Assembly (NCBI RefSeq): GCF_019112545.1
Contig: NW_025064880.1
Span: 807,337-871,336, forward strand
Length of the DNA: 64,000 bases
Source of the DNA: Guyanagaster necrorhizus
Lineage: Eukaryota; Basidiomycota; Agaricomycetes; Agaricales; Physalacriaceae
Reading direction: 5' to 3'
This document shows positions 46,250-58,677 of the stretch, one piece after another (positions within the stretch are counted from its first letter, which is position 1; each line of letters opens with the position of its first letter). Below the pieces are notes generated by a model. The model had not been told where the DNA came from. It saw only the letters and a list, made by a program, of their open reading frames with translations, and made no database searches. A program made the translations under genes and the position numbers.

Positions 46250-49200
46250 CTACAAGATCGCCTTATGTAACTCTTTGCCCAAATCTGTCCGTCCCCGCCA
46301 TCCACTCAGCCACAGACTGAGATCCTCCGTCCCACCTTCAATGTATCCTACTCGAGCACGGATCGTGTCCAGCGTCTGTGCCAGTGACAGGTTGTACTTG
46401 GAAACGTCCTTGTCCTGCCCACCCGTCAGCACATCCCCCTGCATCTATTACTCGTTATCTTATCCTTACCTTGAAAAATGCCTCCGTCTCCTCGTAATCC
46501 TTGGCAGTAGAAAGCAGTCCGAATGATGCCTGAAAAATCCATTAGTTATAGGNNNNNNNNNNNNNNNNNNNNNNNNNNNNNNNNNNNCCCCCCCCCCCCT
46601 CGTTCCACCGACCTCCACGAGATATTTCAGAGTGGCGTTCAGCTCGAAACGTTTGTAGATCTGCGTCGCCCGTGTCAGCTCGATCCCCTACTCCATCTTG
46701 AAACGCGCTTACTACTTTATATTCATCCTTGAAGAACTGTGCCACCAGGCGTCTGCTCTTGGCGTTCGTCGATAGCCCACGCAACCAGTAAGTAAAGTCT
46801 TGGTCCCGCGCTGAAGACAAGAGGTACTCGAACGTCTCCTTGATCAACTCGGGATCTTGCGCGTGTCCCAGGGCAATTCTGTAGTCATTGTCATCATCAT
46901 CAACGTCCCGGTCTTTAGCCGCCACACTCACATGGCCGCGGTTTTCGATGTCGGTGTCCGTGGCGACAGTTGTATCTGCTTCACAGCATCGTATTCCTCC
47001 CGACCGCCGTACTTGACAGCCTAGAGCATCGTAAATTGAGCATCCCCCAATGGAGAAGATAGCCAAACACCCCCATCGCACCATCTGGTAGGTCACCCGT
47101 TGTAACCCGGGTGGAATTCTAGAGTCGTCTCCAGTTTTCCTGAAATGATCGAAGCGCGCTCTGAGCTCATTTATCACACTTTACACGCCCCTTTAGCGGT
47201 CAAAAGAGCATATGTAGCATCAATGCACGAACCTTTCATCCTCAGCTACCGCAGCCTGTGTGATCACCGTCGTTCGCAGCCGTATTATATCCGTAGATTC
47301 CCCATCAGAATATTCGTAACCCAATTCTTTCACCAGCGGAACGAACAATGACTGCGTCGGGTGAGCGATGGGGGTAAGATATGAACGACGGACTACTCAC
47401 ACGGCGGAATGCATTCAAGTTGCCCACAATCTCAGGATATTCCCACCAGGTGGATACGAGTCCAGACAGATTCGATGCAATGACATCCAGAATCAAGACT
47501 AATGAGGTGCCCGTGCCCATGTCAGCGGTGCAGTCACAAGTCTGCATGGCTATTCGGCTTACATTCTTTCTCGTTCCGGAGTTTGTCTATGAGCGTAAGA
47601 GCGCTGCTCAACTTGGAAAGACCGGCCTTTGAGAGTGCCATGGCGTCATAAACTAGACCCATGCGATCGTCGACAGAGAAAGGCGAGTCGACTTGCGCAG
47701 CTTCCCCCGCAATTTTTGAAAGCCGTTCAGGTGTGTACAGCACTCTGTCTGTCAAGTCGTTTATTCTAATGCTTCAACATGCGACGAAACAGACTCACAG
47801 ACGCCAGCTGTTCCCGCATTCAGCTTGAACGGTTTACTGGTGTCCAGCGCGAACAACTGAGATCGTTCTTGTAGTAAAGCGGACCTGTCAACTTTAACCT
47901 GATTGCCTGAGTCAACGGACAAGATGTTGAGTGGCACATTCCTAAGTCATGATGGCATAAACTTTCACCAAGGGATTCATAGCAGCAGGAACGCACCAGA
48001 GGGTTTCATTTTCTGCTCGTTCAGCGATCCCCGTCTCCAAAAACCTGTCTTGACGAACTTGAATGCCAGCCGGGGTCTCTGTGACAGTAAGGACGGGGAA
48101 GCCAATCTACAGACAATGCTTGTTTCATAGTTCATTGGCCATGTCGTCGAACACGCTGATACCTTGGTAACCCAGTTCTCCATGAGGTTGACAATGTCCA
48201 ATCCTGTTGCTCTGCTGATGCCCTCCCATAAGTCTTTTGACGTACCGTTGCTGTACAGCTTGTTCTGGAGGTACACCGAGACCCCTTTCAAGAAACGTTC
48301 CTCACCAACATAGTCCGAAAGCATGCGCAATACTGGGTACGACAGCATCAATGCATCACTGATGTTTCAAGACAAGGGAATCACTGACCTGAAGCTGCCT
48401 TGGCATAGGATAGAGAATCAAAGATCTGGATGTGATGGATTAGCCAGGGGATATGCATTGGCAGAAGACACAACAAACCTGGTTGATCTGCGCAGCTGTA
48501 GGACAGTCGACCTCGATAGGATGAGAAGAGCGTTTCGCGTCAAGAGCAAGAGCTTGGTTGAGGTGGTCACCAATGAAATCCGATTTGGGTTTGAACTCGG
48601 GAAATACTCTGTGGAATCAAGCGTTAATTTGACACGTCAGCAGATGTAATGAATGTTCACTTGTCTACGAAAAAAAGTCCCTAAGACAAGTCTCGTGGTA
48701 CCATGTGCTGAAGCGCCTACCTGCTATAATTACTTCACCCATCTAAGAATAATCGTTCGTGACACATGCGTGGATCAATGGAGAAATAATTACCAGGGTA
48801 GCAAAGCCTAGACACAGATCTTTATCTCGAAAAGGTCAGAGACAGCGAAAGCGACCAACCTTCATTCAGATATAAGTAATTCCACCATTCCATAGTTGTG
48901 ATATTTCCAAACCTGACGTGAGAAGCTCAAGCAAAACATCAAAAGAGTTCACTGTCTGTACTTACCACATGTGCGCCACCTCGTGGCTTTGAGTGGTAAA
49001 GACTTGTTTCTTTGCGTTCGTGTCCGTGGTGTTAGGATCCAGAAGGAATGCAGTGGTCCTGCCAGTTATTAATCCCCAGTTCTCCATGGCACCTAACAGC
49101 GTTCAAAACTGTCACCATGTTTGCATGAGATTGGGCAGACAAATAAGTTACCCATATCAAAATCGCTAGCCTGACCAAACGCTGAGCATAGAACACACCT

Positions 49201-50562
49201 TGCCTAGAATGGACTTACAACCAGCGTATCAAGTTTGGGAAGTGGATATTCCACGCCAAAGACCTCTTCATACAACGGCAACACCTTCTCCTTGACGTCC
49301 AGAGCAAACTGTGCTTGATGAATCAAGTCGGAAGTCGCTGAAACAACGCGTCTAGCCACGGTTAGGACTCGGGTCAAGTCACGTACCATATATACGGAGT
49401 GCAACTGTCTTTCCGCTTGGCATCTTGGCAGAACTTTCAAGGAACGAAAAGGGACCGTTTGCAAAGGCTACGATGTACGAGGACATGGGAGGCGTCGTAT
49501 CAAAGGTGGTGACCTTCCATTTCCCGTCCAAAGATTGGAGAGACGGAAACTTTTCTTCTAATACTGCAAACTCCGAACTTCCGGGAACATAGACTGTTTC
49601 AGAGTTGGAAGGCATGTTTGAAAGATTGACCGTGTCAGCACGAGAAATCATGGTGATAGCAAAGGTCGCCTTGAGGAGAGGTTCGTCCCAGCATGGAAAG
49701 GCGCGTCGGGCATCAATGGGCTGTCGGTCCGGTCAGATCCAATCCAAGCTTGTTTGATGAACGCACCTCAAACTGGGTCAGGGAATAGTACTTGGTCTGT
49801 CCACCTTCCTTGTACTCTGAGCGGTAGTAGCCTGTCATGCTGTTTCCTAAAGCACCCTTGTACGGCCCAATACTAAGCTGAGCCTTGGAGCCAGCAGGAA
49901 GAGAAGTCGGAAATGTGAATGAGATGCAATCGCCATCCACGGTCTGGCTGGTAGGAATTAGCTTTTCCTTCTTGGTGTCGGTGGTCAGGGTCCTTGAAGA
50001 AAGAGCATCGTCAAACTAAATTAATCGGTCTCTCACTGTAGCGACTTACACTTGTTCGAATGACAGATCAGCACTGTTCAGTACAATCGTGCTTGTCTCT
50101 TCCTTAACATCCAAACTGTATGCGGACCTGTTAGCTCGATGCTATGGCACCCGTCATAAGCAATTCTTGCCTGATTTTCGCAAATCCTTCAAAGGTAAGG
50201 TTCTTCAGATCTGTACGAATAGCCACATCATAATGGGTGGGTTTCACGTTCGTCGGCAGGCGGTTAGGATCCGCGGTGGCGACAGTGGACATATTGCAGA
50301 GTGATAGAGGTGATAAAAGTCGCACTATGGAAGGCTGAACTGAAGAACGTAGTAGAACAGGACTAAGATGTGATCGATGCCGTCGTCCACCATACGTCAC
50401 TTGCTTTTGACTGCATCGTTGTGCATGGCCTGTCAAATTTAGTTTTCTCGGGGGTAGAAGAGCATCCGTGCAGATTTCGCCTGAAGAATAAAAACGTCGT
50501 TCTCTGCGAAGACCATCAACTCGAATTTGTCGAGCAAAGGCCCGTCTAACAAGAGAAAACAT
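46250..50562 (-). CDS. APE2: M1-family zinc aminopeptidase APE2/AAP1
   Basis: The classic start is ATG 50292 (MSTVATADPNRLPTNVKPTHYDV). An in-frame upstream ATG at 50562 adds 90 residues. Landmarks are [22 protein letters not shown], the substrate loop GAMENWGLIT, the zinc site HEVAHMWFGN with the distant Glu in YLYLNEGFATLM, and FDSLSYAKAASVLRML. The long helical C-domain includes YRVLYTPERLSKI and IALGHAQDPELIK. The last exon is NLSLAQTLDTIRARVGYIE to the stop at 46250. The enzyme trims N-terminal residues from peptides. The assembly gap at 46553-46587 lies in an intron (donor GTCGGT; acceptor TTTTTCAG), so the coding frame continues. Confidence 0.93.
46553..46587. other. Assembly gap of 35 N next to a C/G homopolymer
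   Basis: The run of N is followed at once by about 12 C, i.e. poly-G on the coding strand of APE2. It falls between the exons ending VE and starting ASFGLLSTAK, so it is inside an intron. Read failure in the homopolymer probably caused the gap. True length is unknown. Confidence 0.95.
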
Positions 50563-50686
50563 GCAAATTTTGACACTGGATTTTCAGCACGGGAATACCG
50601 GATGACGTTGCCGGTAAAATTCAAATTCGACAAAGTACTACAACTGTAACATGCTATGGCGAGCAAAGGACATGTGCGTGCCGGTG

Positions 50687-53600
50687 TCAAAACGATGAAC
50701 GCAATACACGAGGAGAAGGAGAAGACAAGGTAAGAAAGAATTTGGACAGCGAACGACGATCATGCGTCTGCAGTACTTCTTCAATTCGACGTGTTATTTG
50801 AAGATTCACCTTGTGAAGATCTTCTAATCCATTAGAAAGGTTCCGGATGTAGGAAGAATATTCGGATTCCAAGTCAACAAGACTGTTAAAGTGCTGGATG
50901 CTGGAATAGATGAAAATGAAAGGGCGTGCCGTGATCAATCAGAGTAACCTACCTGTCTACTCGCATTTTTTCAAGCTCGACAGCGGCTTCGCGAAGAATG
51001 GACCTGCGTCCAACACGTACATCTGTCTTGACGTGATCAAATCGTTTTGAAATCTTGTCTACGATGACCTGTTATTATGATGGGTAAGGATGCCTTTCAG
51101 TACTAAAAATGACTGACATCCTGTATATCACCCAAGATCTGCAACGATGATGGATCACTAGGCTGACAAGAGGAGAGGTAGCTTGGTTAACCTACTTGGA
51201 TGATATCGTGATCCACATGGCCGCTACGGTAGTCATGATATTTCTCATATCGTCTGTGACGCTGTTCGCCGTATTCTTCGAGTTCTTCGATGTTAAACAT
51301 AGGCCGGGCTGCTAAAAAGTAATCAGACTGCCGGTATAGACAGGCAACAGAGCATACCGTGTTTGGATGATTTGGAAATTACATTTGGGGGGGAATATTG
51401 TTCGGTGCGGAAAGAAAATTCGAGGGAGTTGGTTTTGTCGAATAGTGGCGTACCTCGAGAAGAAATCGTCCTCAAGGGTATATCAAATTTCTGCTTGGTT
51501 CCAGTTGAAGAGTTTTCTTTTACGAGGAGACTCTGATTTCGATCTGAAAGGGAGATAGGAGTCTCTTGCCGACCAGTGCGGTTTGTTGGATCAGCGTTCC
51601 CAGCATTGTTGTGTAGACGGGAGCTAAGACAAGCAGGACCTTTAGCGGAGGAAGGCAAAGTAGAAGGCAAGACGTCGAGAGACGCATCCGGCTTCGTAAC
51701 AGCCGTATGCACCATCGCAGGGTCACAATCCAGATTGAAAATACTGTCGGAAGTTCTAACGGGTTGCTGCTGTCGAACTGAAACTTGCCGAGAGGCTACG
51801 GGCTTTTCTGTCCTATTACGAGTTTCTGCGGGCCTGTTCTGCGGATCCGTAGGGCTCGGCGTGGTCGACTCGTTCGCGGCTTCCTCTGTAGTTCGCAGAC
51901 TTGTAGCAAGGACCTTCGAGGAAACGTCCAGAGACTTTATGGACTTCTTTGCAATAGAACCATCAGAATTCAGTGACACAAGTTGGTCTGCATCGAAAGT
52001 GAAAACGTGAGCAGGATTCTGGCGTTGCTTGTCCTTACTGCGTTTAGTGATACTGGGGGGCGAATCGTCCAATGTCAGATCTATCATGGTGACACTCTTT
52101 GTAGTCGGCTCCTCAGTCTATAGAAAACAAGTAGGATGAGACAGTTCAAGCTGCATGAAAATGGGGGGATCACTTTGGTTGGGACAATAAAGTCAGTATA
52201 TGTTTCCGTCTCCATCAAATCATGGTCCGTCGGAAGAGAAGTGTCTGATCCCAGTGCAACCTGCATTCTGGATTCGTCGGGTTTCATGTTGGCCTATAAC
52301 CGAGTGTTACTGTAACGACATTTAGAGATATTAGAACGAATACACACGTTCGTTTCAGTGGAGAGTTCGTTGTCCTGCGGTTCCGGTTTGACAGGCGATT
52401 GATGCTCGACCTGACAATGAGTGTCAGTGAGTAATTCTCGACCAAAGAGATACAAATATTGCAACAGTGTTTGCTTTGGTGGTTTTGTCTATAACTTTCC
52501 TGGCACGTTCTGAACGACGCGTGGGCTAATGCCAGCAGTCGGTTAGTTCATTGGGCATACCTTGGTATATACGTGCTCACCTTTGCTTCCTTTTGGCCGT
52601 CTTTTGCGGTGTTCTTAGCGTCCTTAACCTTGTGGGTTGGGGGCGGTTCGGCCTTAACACAGACGACACCTTTGGCTTGCGCCCTCCCCCCTCTGCCCTT
52701 CATAGCTGATACACGAGTAGAACGAGGTGCCGAGATTGATTGCCCTTCTGGCCGGTTTGAAGTAGCTTGCTTAGGAGTAGAGACAGAAGGTGTCTTGTCA
52801 TATCCCATATACGCCGCCGTGGATGGTGTGGGTGACGAGGTTCGACCCTTGCGTTTGTAGCGTCTTGGCGCGATAACAGATTTCTTGAAAACGGGCGATT
52901 TCGATTTTTTAATAGCTTCGTGTTTGGGGCTTTGGGGTCTTAGACGCTTTGATGGGCGGGAGTCCTTGTCTTCAACATCCTCTATCTCGGCGGTCCGCTG
53001 TCTTTTCTTCGATGGAGGATTTCTAGTTGCCACCGAATGTGTTGACGCTTGAAAAAAAGTAAGCAACGATCAAAAATATGACCCAAGCAATGATACCTGT
53101 CTTCGTGCTTCGCTTCGATGTTTCCTCGGGTTCAGAACCATCGACAGCTTTGTTTAGAGACGTATCCTCTGTGCTTCCAAAATGAACCCGATGGCCTTGT
53201 GCTTTCGGGAGGGACTTGTTTGGCGTACGTGTGCGGGGATGTGGAAGGGGATGCGTAACACGTTCTGCGGGCACAGCGGGCTGCTGTTCCGAGGACTGAA
53301 GTTTTGTTGGGTTCCGAGCGACGTTACTTATGAGAATAGGTGGTACTTCTTGAATTTCGTCATCCGATTCGACAGCCTTCTGTTTCTGGGCACGCCTGGT
53401 TCTTGGCGGGTTCGGTGCGACATTATCTTGATCACCCTCAACGTCAAGGCATTTCAGGTCGTCAGTGGACGTAGGGAGAGAAATATCATGAAGCCTCGGT
53501 GCAGAGGGAGTTTGAAGGAAATGGTAATCAGAAGAAGCCTCAACGCCCAACACTAGAGGACGTCATGAACTCATCTTGACCGAACAAAGATAGGACCAAC

Positions 53601-55343
53601 ACGATTCACCTCGCTCAGCTTTTTCCTATCACCGCATGAATCAGCACCATATCTCTGGCAAACTAGATAGAACTCACTGGAAATGATTGACCATTAGATG
53701 CGGAGTCTAATGGGAGGTCGACGTTGAGCTTCGATGCTTTTCTTTCGTTTGGTGCGATGATTAAGCCCTGATGAGAATGAAGAAGCCGGTGGGGATGGCG
53801 GCAAGAAAAAAGACAAACCAAATTCCGAGTCCTCAGGCCCTTGGCGAATCTTTCCTTGTCTGTGCTGGAAATTTCGAAAACCATCGTTGCATTTCGAGTG
53901 AAATTTTGGCTTCCGGATGTCCGATCAATGATAGGAAATGACGTTAGATCTGCAGTGACAACAGTGTACAACGAAGAACCAGTTGCGTTAAGTTTTATCT
54001 TCTGGATGTTAGCGAAAGGAACATGAAAGGTCTCGTAGGTTCCGTTCTATAAAAACGGAGGACATAAGTTGACAGATCAACAGATGCGAATCCCTACCTC
54101 GTCAATATTGGACGTGAAACCTTTATTGTCAAGGTAGATGGTGTTATCCACGTTGGGGAATGTATCCGCAACTCGCAAAGACGCAATCTTAAAGGGCTGC
54201 GGACTAACGGTATGTCAGAAGGGTACACAACCGTAGTTCGGTTAGCTCACAAAGTGATATCTGACTTGGACAGTGTTGCGATAATCTTTACCGACAACGT
54301 TTCCCAATCAGTAATTGACGGCGAGGATAAGACCTTTATTAGTTGAGCATCGCAGGTGAAGAGTTCTGAATCGAACGTCAGCCGTAGGAAGCGCCTCCGT
54401 TTGTCATTTCCACCCCTTGTGGCGGGTGGCAGGATGCTCGCGAAGAGTTCTAAGAGGGCTTCTATAGCCAAATAATCTGTTTCATATTAGCTAAGGCTCA
54501 GGACAATACCAGGAAGTGATTACCTTTGCATCCAGCAAGCGTACGACCGATACGTTTGCTACTTGGCTAAGAAATAGCAAACATTGGTTGTAGATTTTCA
54601 CTCACGCTCCAAGCAGCTTTGGGTCCTGCAGCGCGAGCCGATTTTCACTCAGGGATGCAGTTTCCGTTAGCAAGATATACGCCTGTTTAATGCATATGAA
54701 CATATGCGCGCAAAATAAGAGAAAAGGACCTGCCGAGCAGACAAGATTAACACCAACTGTTAAACGCTCAGACTGTGTCCTCAAAAAGTAGCCGTCGCAT
54801 AGCACAGGATATAACACTGTAGCGATACTTTTCTTGTTTTCATCTGTGGACGGTTAAGTGTTGAGCGAATAGCCCTAAAAACGAACAACTTGTGGGGTTT
54901 CGTTCGATGAAATCCTGGCAGATGATTAGCTGTTGTCTGATGCGTAAGAGCGATGGGTCGCGGACCAATACACCAGAAAGTAGCGCAGTTTGTGTTGCCT
55001 GCCAAGCCGCAACAAGGCTGTTAGCTTGAACTAGCAGAGCAGGCTGGACCTTCTTGACGGAAATACAGATTAATGTAGCAGAGCAGAATCGAAGCGCAAG
55101 ATTGGTGCAATGTTGGTAGAGCGGTAGAAGAGGTTTACGAAGGCAAGATCCTATTTTTTCAATGACGTTCAAAGACGGAGATGGGAGATCCTGCAATAGG
55201 CTTCATTGAATGCAAATTCGACGGACCGGGTATGGACTTACCAGCAGCTTCACCGCCTCCAATACGTGCTTCAACGACGAATCGACGCTTTCAATTTTAC
55301 GAGACGCAGATAGGGCGGACGCCGCAGCTTGCACAACGTCCAT
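50687..55343 (-). CDS. Large protein with axis-core layout: helical N-domain, PH-like, disordered, coiled-coil C-end (Red1/SYCP2-like)
   Basis: ATG 55343 opens MDVVQAAASALSASRKIES, an all-helical region to about 54250 (IEALLELFASILPPATRG; SSPSITDWETLSVKIIATL). A strand-rich domain follows (FKIASLRVADTFPNVDNTIY; VPFANIQKIKLNATGSSLY; ATMVFEISSTDKERFAKGL), resembling a PH/Spt16M-like fold. Then come several hundred disordered residues with nuclear-type basic patches (PSKKRQRTAE; RPSKRLRPQ). The last 120 residues are a coiled coil: VIVDKISKRFDHVKTDV, REAAVELEKMRVDSIQHFN, LEDLHKVNLQITRRIEEVL. This ARM-like, PH-like, linker, coiled-coil order is that of the meiotic axis proteins Red1 and SYCP2. Direct homology is not proven. 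There are many introns, only partly placed. Confidence 0.8.
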
Positions 55344-55583
55344 AGGGCTTGCGTCCGAATTGATTGGTGATGGTCGAGAAAGAAGTCGGACTCCGAGTCG
55401 ACCGAGTCCCGAATCTTGAGTCTTGACGTGTCGTGCACGTGCTCCACGCGACCTATGGGCGTGACAACTACCCAAACAGCAAACTCTTACCTTTTCTCCA
55501 CCTTCACGCGCGACATCGAACTCTCATTCCCCTCACTTTTGGGGAATACTGTGCACAACGGAGAATGACGCGCCATCGTTCCA

Positions 55584-55989
55584 ATGCGAATGGTATTCGC
55601 AAGACTCAACATGTCGACCTTGCACTATTGCAAGGTACCTGGTGACATTTTTCCATCCGGATTTTGTTCTTGTAACTTCGACAGACAAACATCGATATAT
55701 CGTATTCTGAGCTTCAGGAAGAGCGATACTTCTGGACGGGCGCCATCTTTGGCTCGTTGTTGTCTTTTACCCACTTATACGGTCAACCACAACCTCCAGC
55801 TACGTCGAATGCAGGACCTGGTCGGTATCGTCGCTCACTACGACGGTGCTTGTTTTCCTCATTTGTGCTACCTCGTTTTCTGACAGGTTTCTCGTAACTC
55901 TCTTAGTTTTTTTCCTTCAACCCCGAAAGCCCTATCGGTGCTATCACTGCCGTTACCTCAAAACATCTCTCCTGGACACAACCATATGA
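55584..55989 (+). CDS. Small predicted membrane protein, about 100 aa
   Basis: ATG 55584 (MRMVFARLNMSTLHYCK) is spliced at 55634 to TNIDISYSELQEERYFWTGAIFGSLL. Next, SFTHLYGQPQPPATSNAGPG is joined across an intron (donor GTATCG near 55825) to RFLVTLLVFFLQPRKPYRCYH, with the stop at 55987-55989. Two hydrophobic segments, FWTGAIFGSLLSFTHL and FLVTLLVFFL, suggest a membrane protein. I recognise no family. The splice phases agree, which supports the gene. The start is uncertain, because an ATG in another frame lies 19 bases upstream. Confidence 0.45.
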
Positions 55990-56690
55990 AAAAAACCATC
56001 CAATTTGACATCTCCACCGTCTTCCCCCAGGCATATCACCGCTGCTTTCACGTCTCGGAAGCGCCTGGCCTCGAATAGGCCTGCTCTCTGAAGTCGTCTG
56101 TCCTTCATGGCTACTTGTGACCCAGTCTGGTACATTGCGACCTCTCCTATCCTTCCGTTTCCATTCGTCGATAGTAGCCATTGCTCGATGCCGGTCAGGC
56201 CGGCTCAGCAGGTCTTGCCAGTGCCACTTTATACCCCTTCACCATTCCGAACACGAGCTGAGCCTAAGGGTCCAAAGAAGTTCTCAAGCCTGTGGACTCG
56301 TTTCCCCGTGTCGGGATGTGCCAACATTCCATCCGCCGCTGCGTTTCTGATGATATGCCAATCGAGAGTCTGACAGAATGTCTTTCGCTATTACTATCAA
56401 CGCGATTATCTCATTCACGCACTCATTGTAGCGGATTATTCACCGGGGTGGCCACCTTGTTCCCCTTCTGGCCTTTTCGAACGCTACTGGAAAAAGACGT
56501 CGTACCTCCATCTTGTAAGAAAGAAAGCCCTTGGATACGTCGTATGTAGAATGCATCATATCAGAATCTTGTCCTTGGGTTCCTTTGCGCCGCCGGTGAC
56601 ACGGACCCGTGATATTGCCAATGATGTTACGTAAACACGGGACTTGTGTAATAAATTTGTAGCAACTATCGTCCTTGTCTGTTGGCATCC
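55990..56690. other. 700-base stretch, no clear gene
   Basis: On the minus strand an ATG at 56181 opens a 92-residue frame (MATIDEWKRKDRRGRNVPDWV) that ends at 55903, overlapping the end of the small membrane protein. It has no known pattern. Forward frames around 56107-56373 are Pro-rich but also unsupported. The stretch probably holds the bestrophin promoter. Confidence 0.35.
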
Positions 56691-58577
56691 ATGACCACGT
56701 TAAAAGATTCCTTCCTGCCAATCATAAGTGTGAGTAAATCCCTTTCTTGTATTCTCTCTCCTAATGGTTTAACCATCCATCATGAAGCCACCGAAGATTA
56801 AGAGGAGGCATCTAAGAAAGGTGAAAATTTACGGGTCAACGCAATGACTGCCACTCATTTACTGCTTCAGTACTCGTGGCTTCCTGACGTCCTCAGACTT
56901 AAGGGCAGCGTGCGTTCATCCTCTGCGATGAGAGATGTTTCCTGATCAAATGCCAGGTTATTCCTCGCATCTGGGGGCCTGTATTAACAGTCACGATTTT
57001 TGCGACGTTTGTTGCATATGCACATACCAAGGGTCATCAGGTCCAACTTACGAACTCCGTCGTTCCTTTGCTATCTGTGGTTGTAAGTTAGCGTGCGTTC
57101 TACCAGATGTACATGTCTTGACTTCTCCCTCAAGGTTGGCCTTATATTAGTATTCAGGTTAGTACGCGTATTTATTTCAGAGCTGATTCCTTCTCATTCT
57201 CCTTTCAGGAATGGGCACGTCGGTTCCTTCAAAAGCATATGTCTGTCAGCTGATGACACTAAAGCACTTCTTATGATCGTTACTGGGAAGGACGAAAGTC
57301 ATTTGCATCCATGACATCCAACATCCGAAATCTTTCCCGTCTGGTCTGGGTAAATGTTGCGCCTCCACCTTCAGACCAAGAGATTTCCATCAAAGGAAAA
57401 GCAAAAACAATAACACCCAAACAGTTGGAACGCAGGAAGGCAGACGCACTGCATCTATGTCTGGCGTTTGCTTATGCAGTCAAGCACTACCTTCGCGGAG
57501 AAGACGGTACCAACTGGGAAGATTATCGTGGATTGCTCCCACCCTCATTCCTCCAAGCAGAAGATATGGGGTATCGTTCTGACGCATATTCAGCGACGCG
57601 TAGCTCATCGCCAGCACCAAGTGACAGCAGCGGCATGACGTCCCTTGACCGACCCAATGCCACGAAGCGAGTGCGTGTAAAGCGTAGCAAACCGAACCTT
57701 ATCAGTCAGACGACACCGTTACTGTCAATTCAATTCGCGGAGGAAACCTCTCTTCCTCTTCCATTAATGTTAGTATCTGTCCAATGATTTGCTCATGCTT
57801 AGACTGACTACGCGCAGTATTTCTCATGAATTGGGCCGAATGATATTCTGTTTTCGTCGAGATGGACTGTTAGAAACTGTTGGCCCAGCAGGTGAGTTGT
57901 TCGTATGTCGGCAAGTATCATAACCCTGACTAATGGCACAGGTACGAATGCAATGACTCAATTGTAAGTTTCTCGACATCTTTAAATGACCCTTGACTTA
58001 TTGCGACCATCACAGAATTCAGGGCATGGTCGACCAAATGACGACCATGGAGCGTGTTGCGAATACCCCGATCCCACCCTCTTGTGCGCATATACCTTCT
58101 GTGTTTCAATCGTCTTCTTACCTCTATCTCTTAGATGGAATTCATCTGAAGCAATGCGTCACCCTTTATCTGTTTGCCTTACCGCTGACCCTCGTCAATG
58201 ACCTTGGCTGGACTATGATACCTATAGTGACGGTCGTTGCATTCACTCTGATGGGCATAGAAGGTATTGCTGATGAAATTGAGATGCCCTTTGGTGAGTA
58301 TGCAGTTGTTCTGGAGCCGTTCCTGTACTGACGCAACGTCTTTAACAGGAACAGACAAATCCGATCTTCCTCTCGGTACGTGTGCCTTCATTCTTTTGCT
58401 TCTTTGACTGATCCCTCGTAGATACATACTGCCAAGATCTGAAAGAGGAAATCGGGTACGCTTTTCTACTATACGATCGGCTGACTTCTCATTGTCGGCC
58501 CTAGATTTATGATAACTCGTCTGCCTGAAGTAGGGGAGGGAGCCTATGGCTACGACGATGGCGAAGGAGATGATTAA
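56691..58577 (+). CDS. Bestrophin-like (RFP-TM) anion channel
   Basis: The likely start is MTTLKDSFLPIIS (56691), then GENLRVNAMTATHLLLQYSWLPDVLRLKG. Channel landmarks: QLTNSVVPLLSVVVGLILVFRNGTSYDRYWEGRK, split over four exons; SNIRNLSRLVWVNVAPPP; LCLAFAYAVKHYLRGED; HELGRMIFCFRRDG; QGMVDQMTTMERVANTPIP; IHLKQCVTLYLFALPLTLVNDLGW; VTVVAFTLMGIEGIADEIEMPFG. The end is EVGEGAYGYDDGEGDD. Fungal members probably act as anion channels in the plasma or mitochondrial membrane. Exons 57135-57157 (23 nt) and 57209-57214 (6 nt) are tiny, and the next intron (57215-57264) has a GC donor. The first exon is inferred. Confidence 0.85.
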
Positions 58578-58677
58578 GATACCAATGCCTTGACAACGGC
58601 GTTCAAAATATTGACATGAAATCACGCAACAGAAGGATGTTTAGGACTTGACATATATATTAATCATTCCTAGACAT

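Noticed and set aside
55903..56181. 92-codon minus frame starting at an ATG
   Set aside because: Highly charged with no recognisable pattern, and it overlaps the end of a spliced forward gene; left out as a gene.
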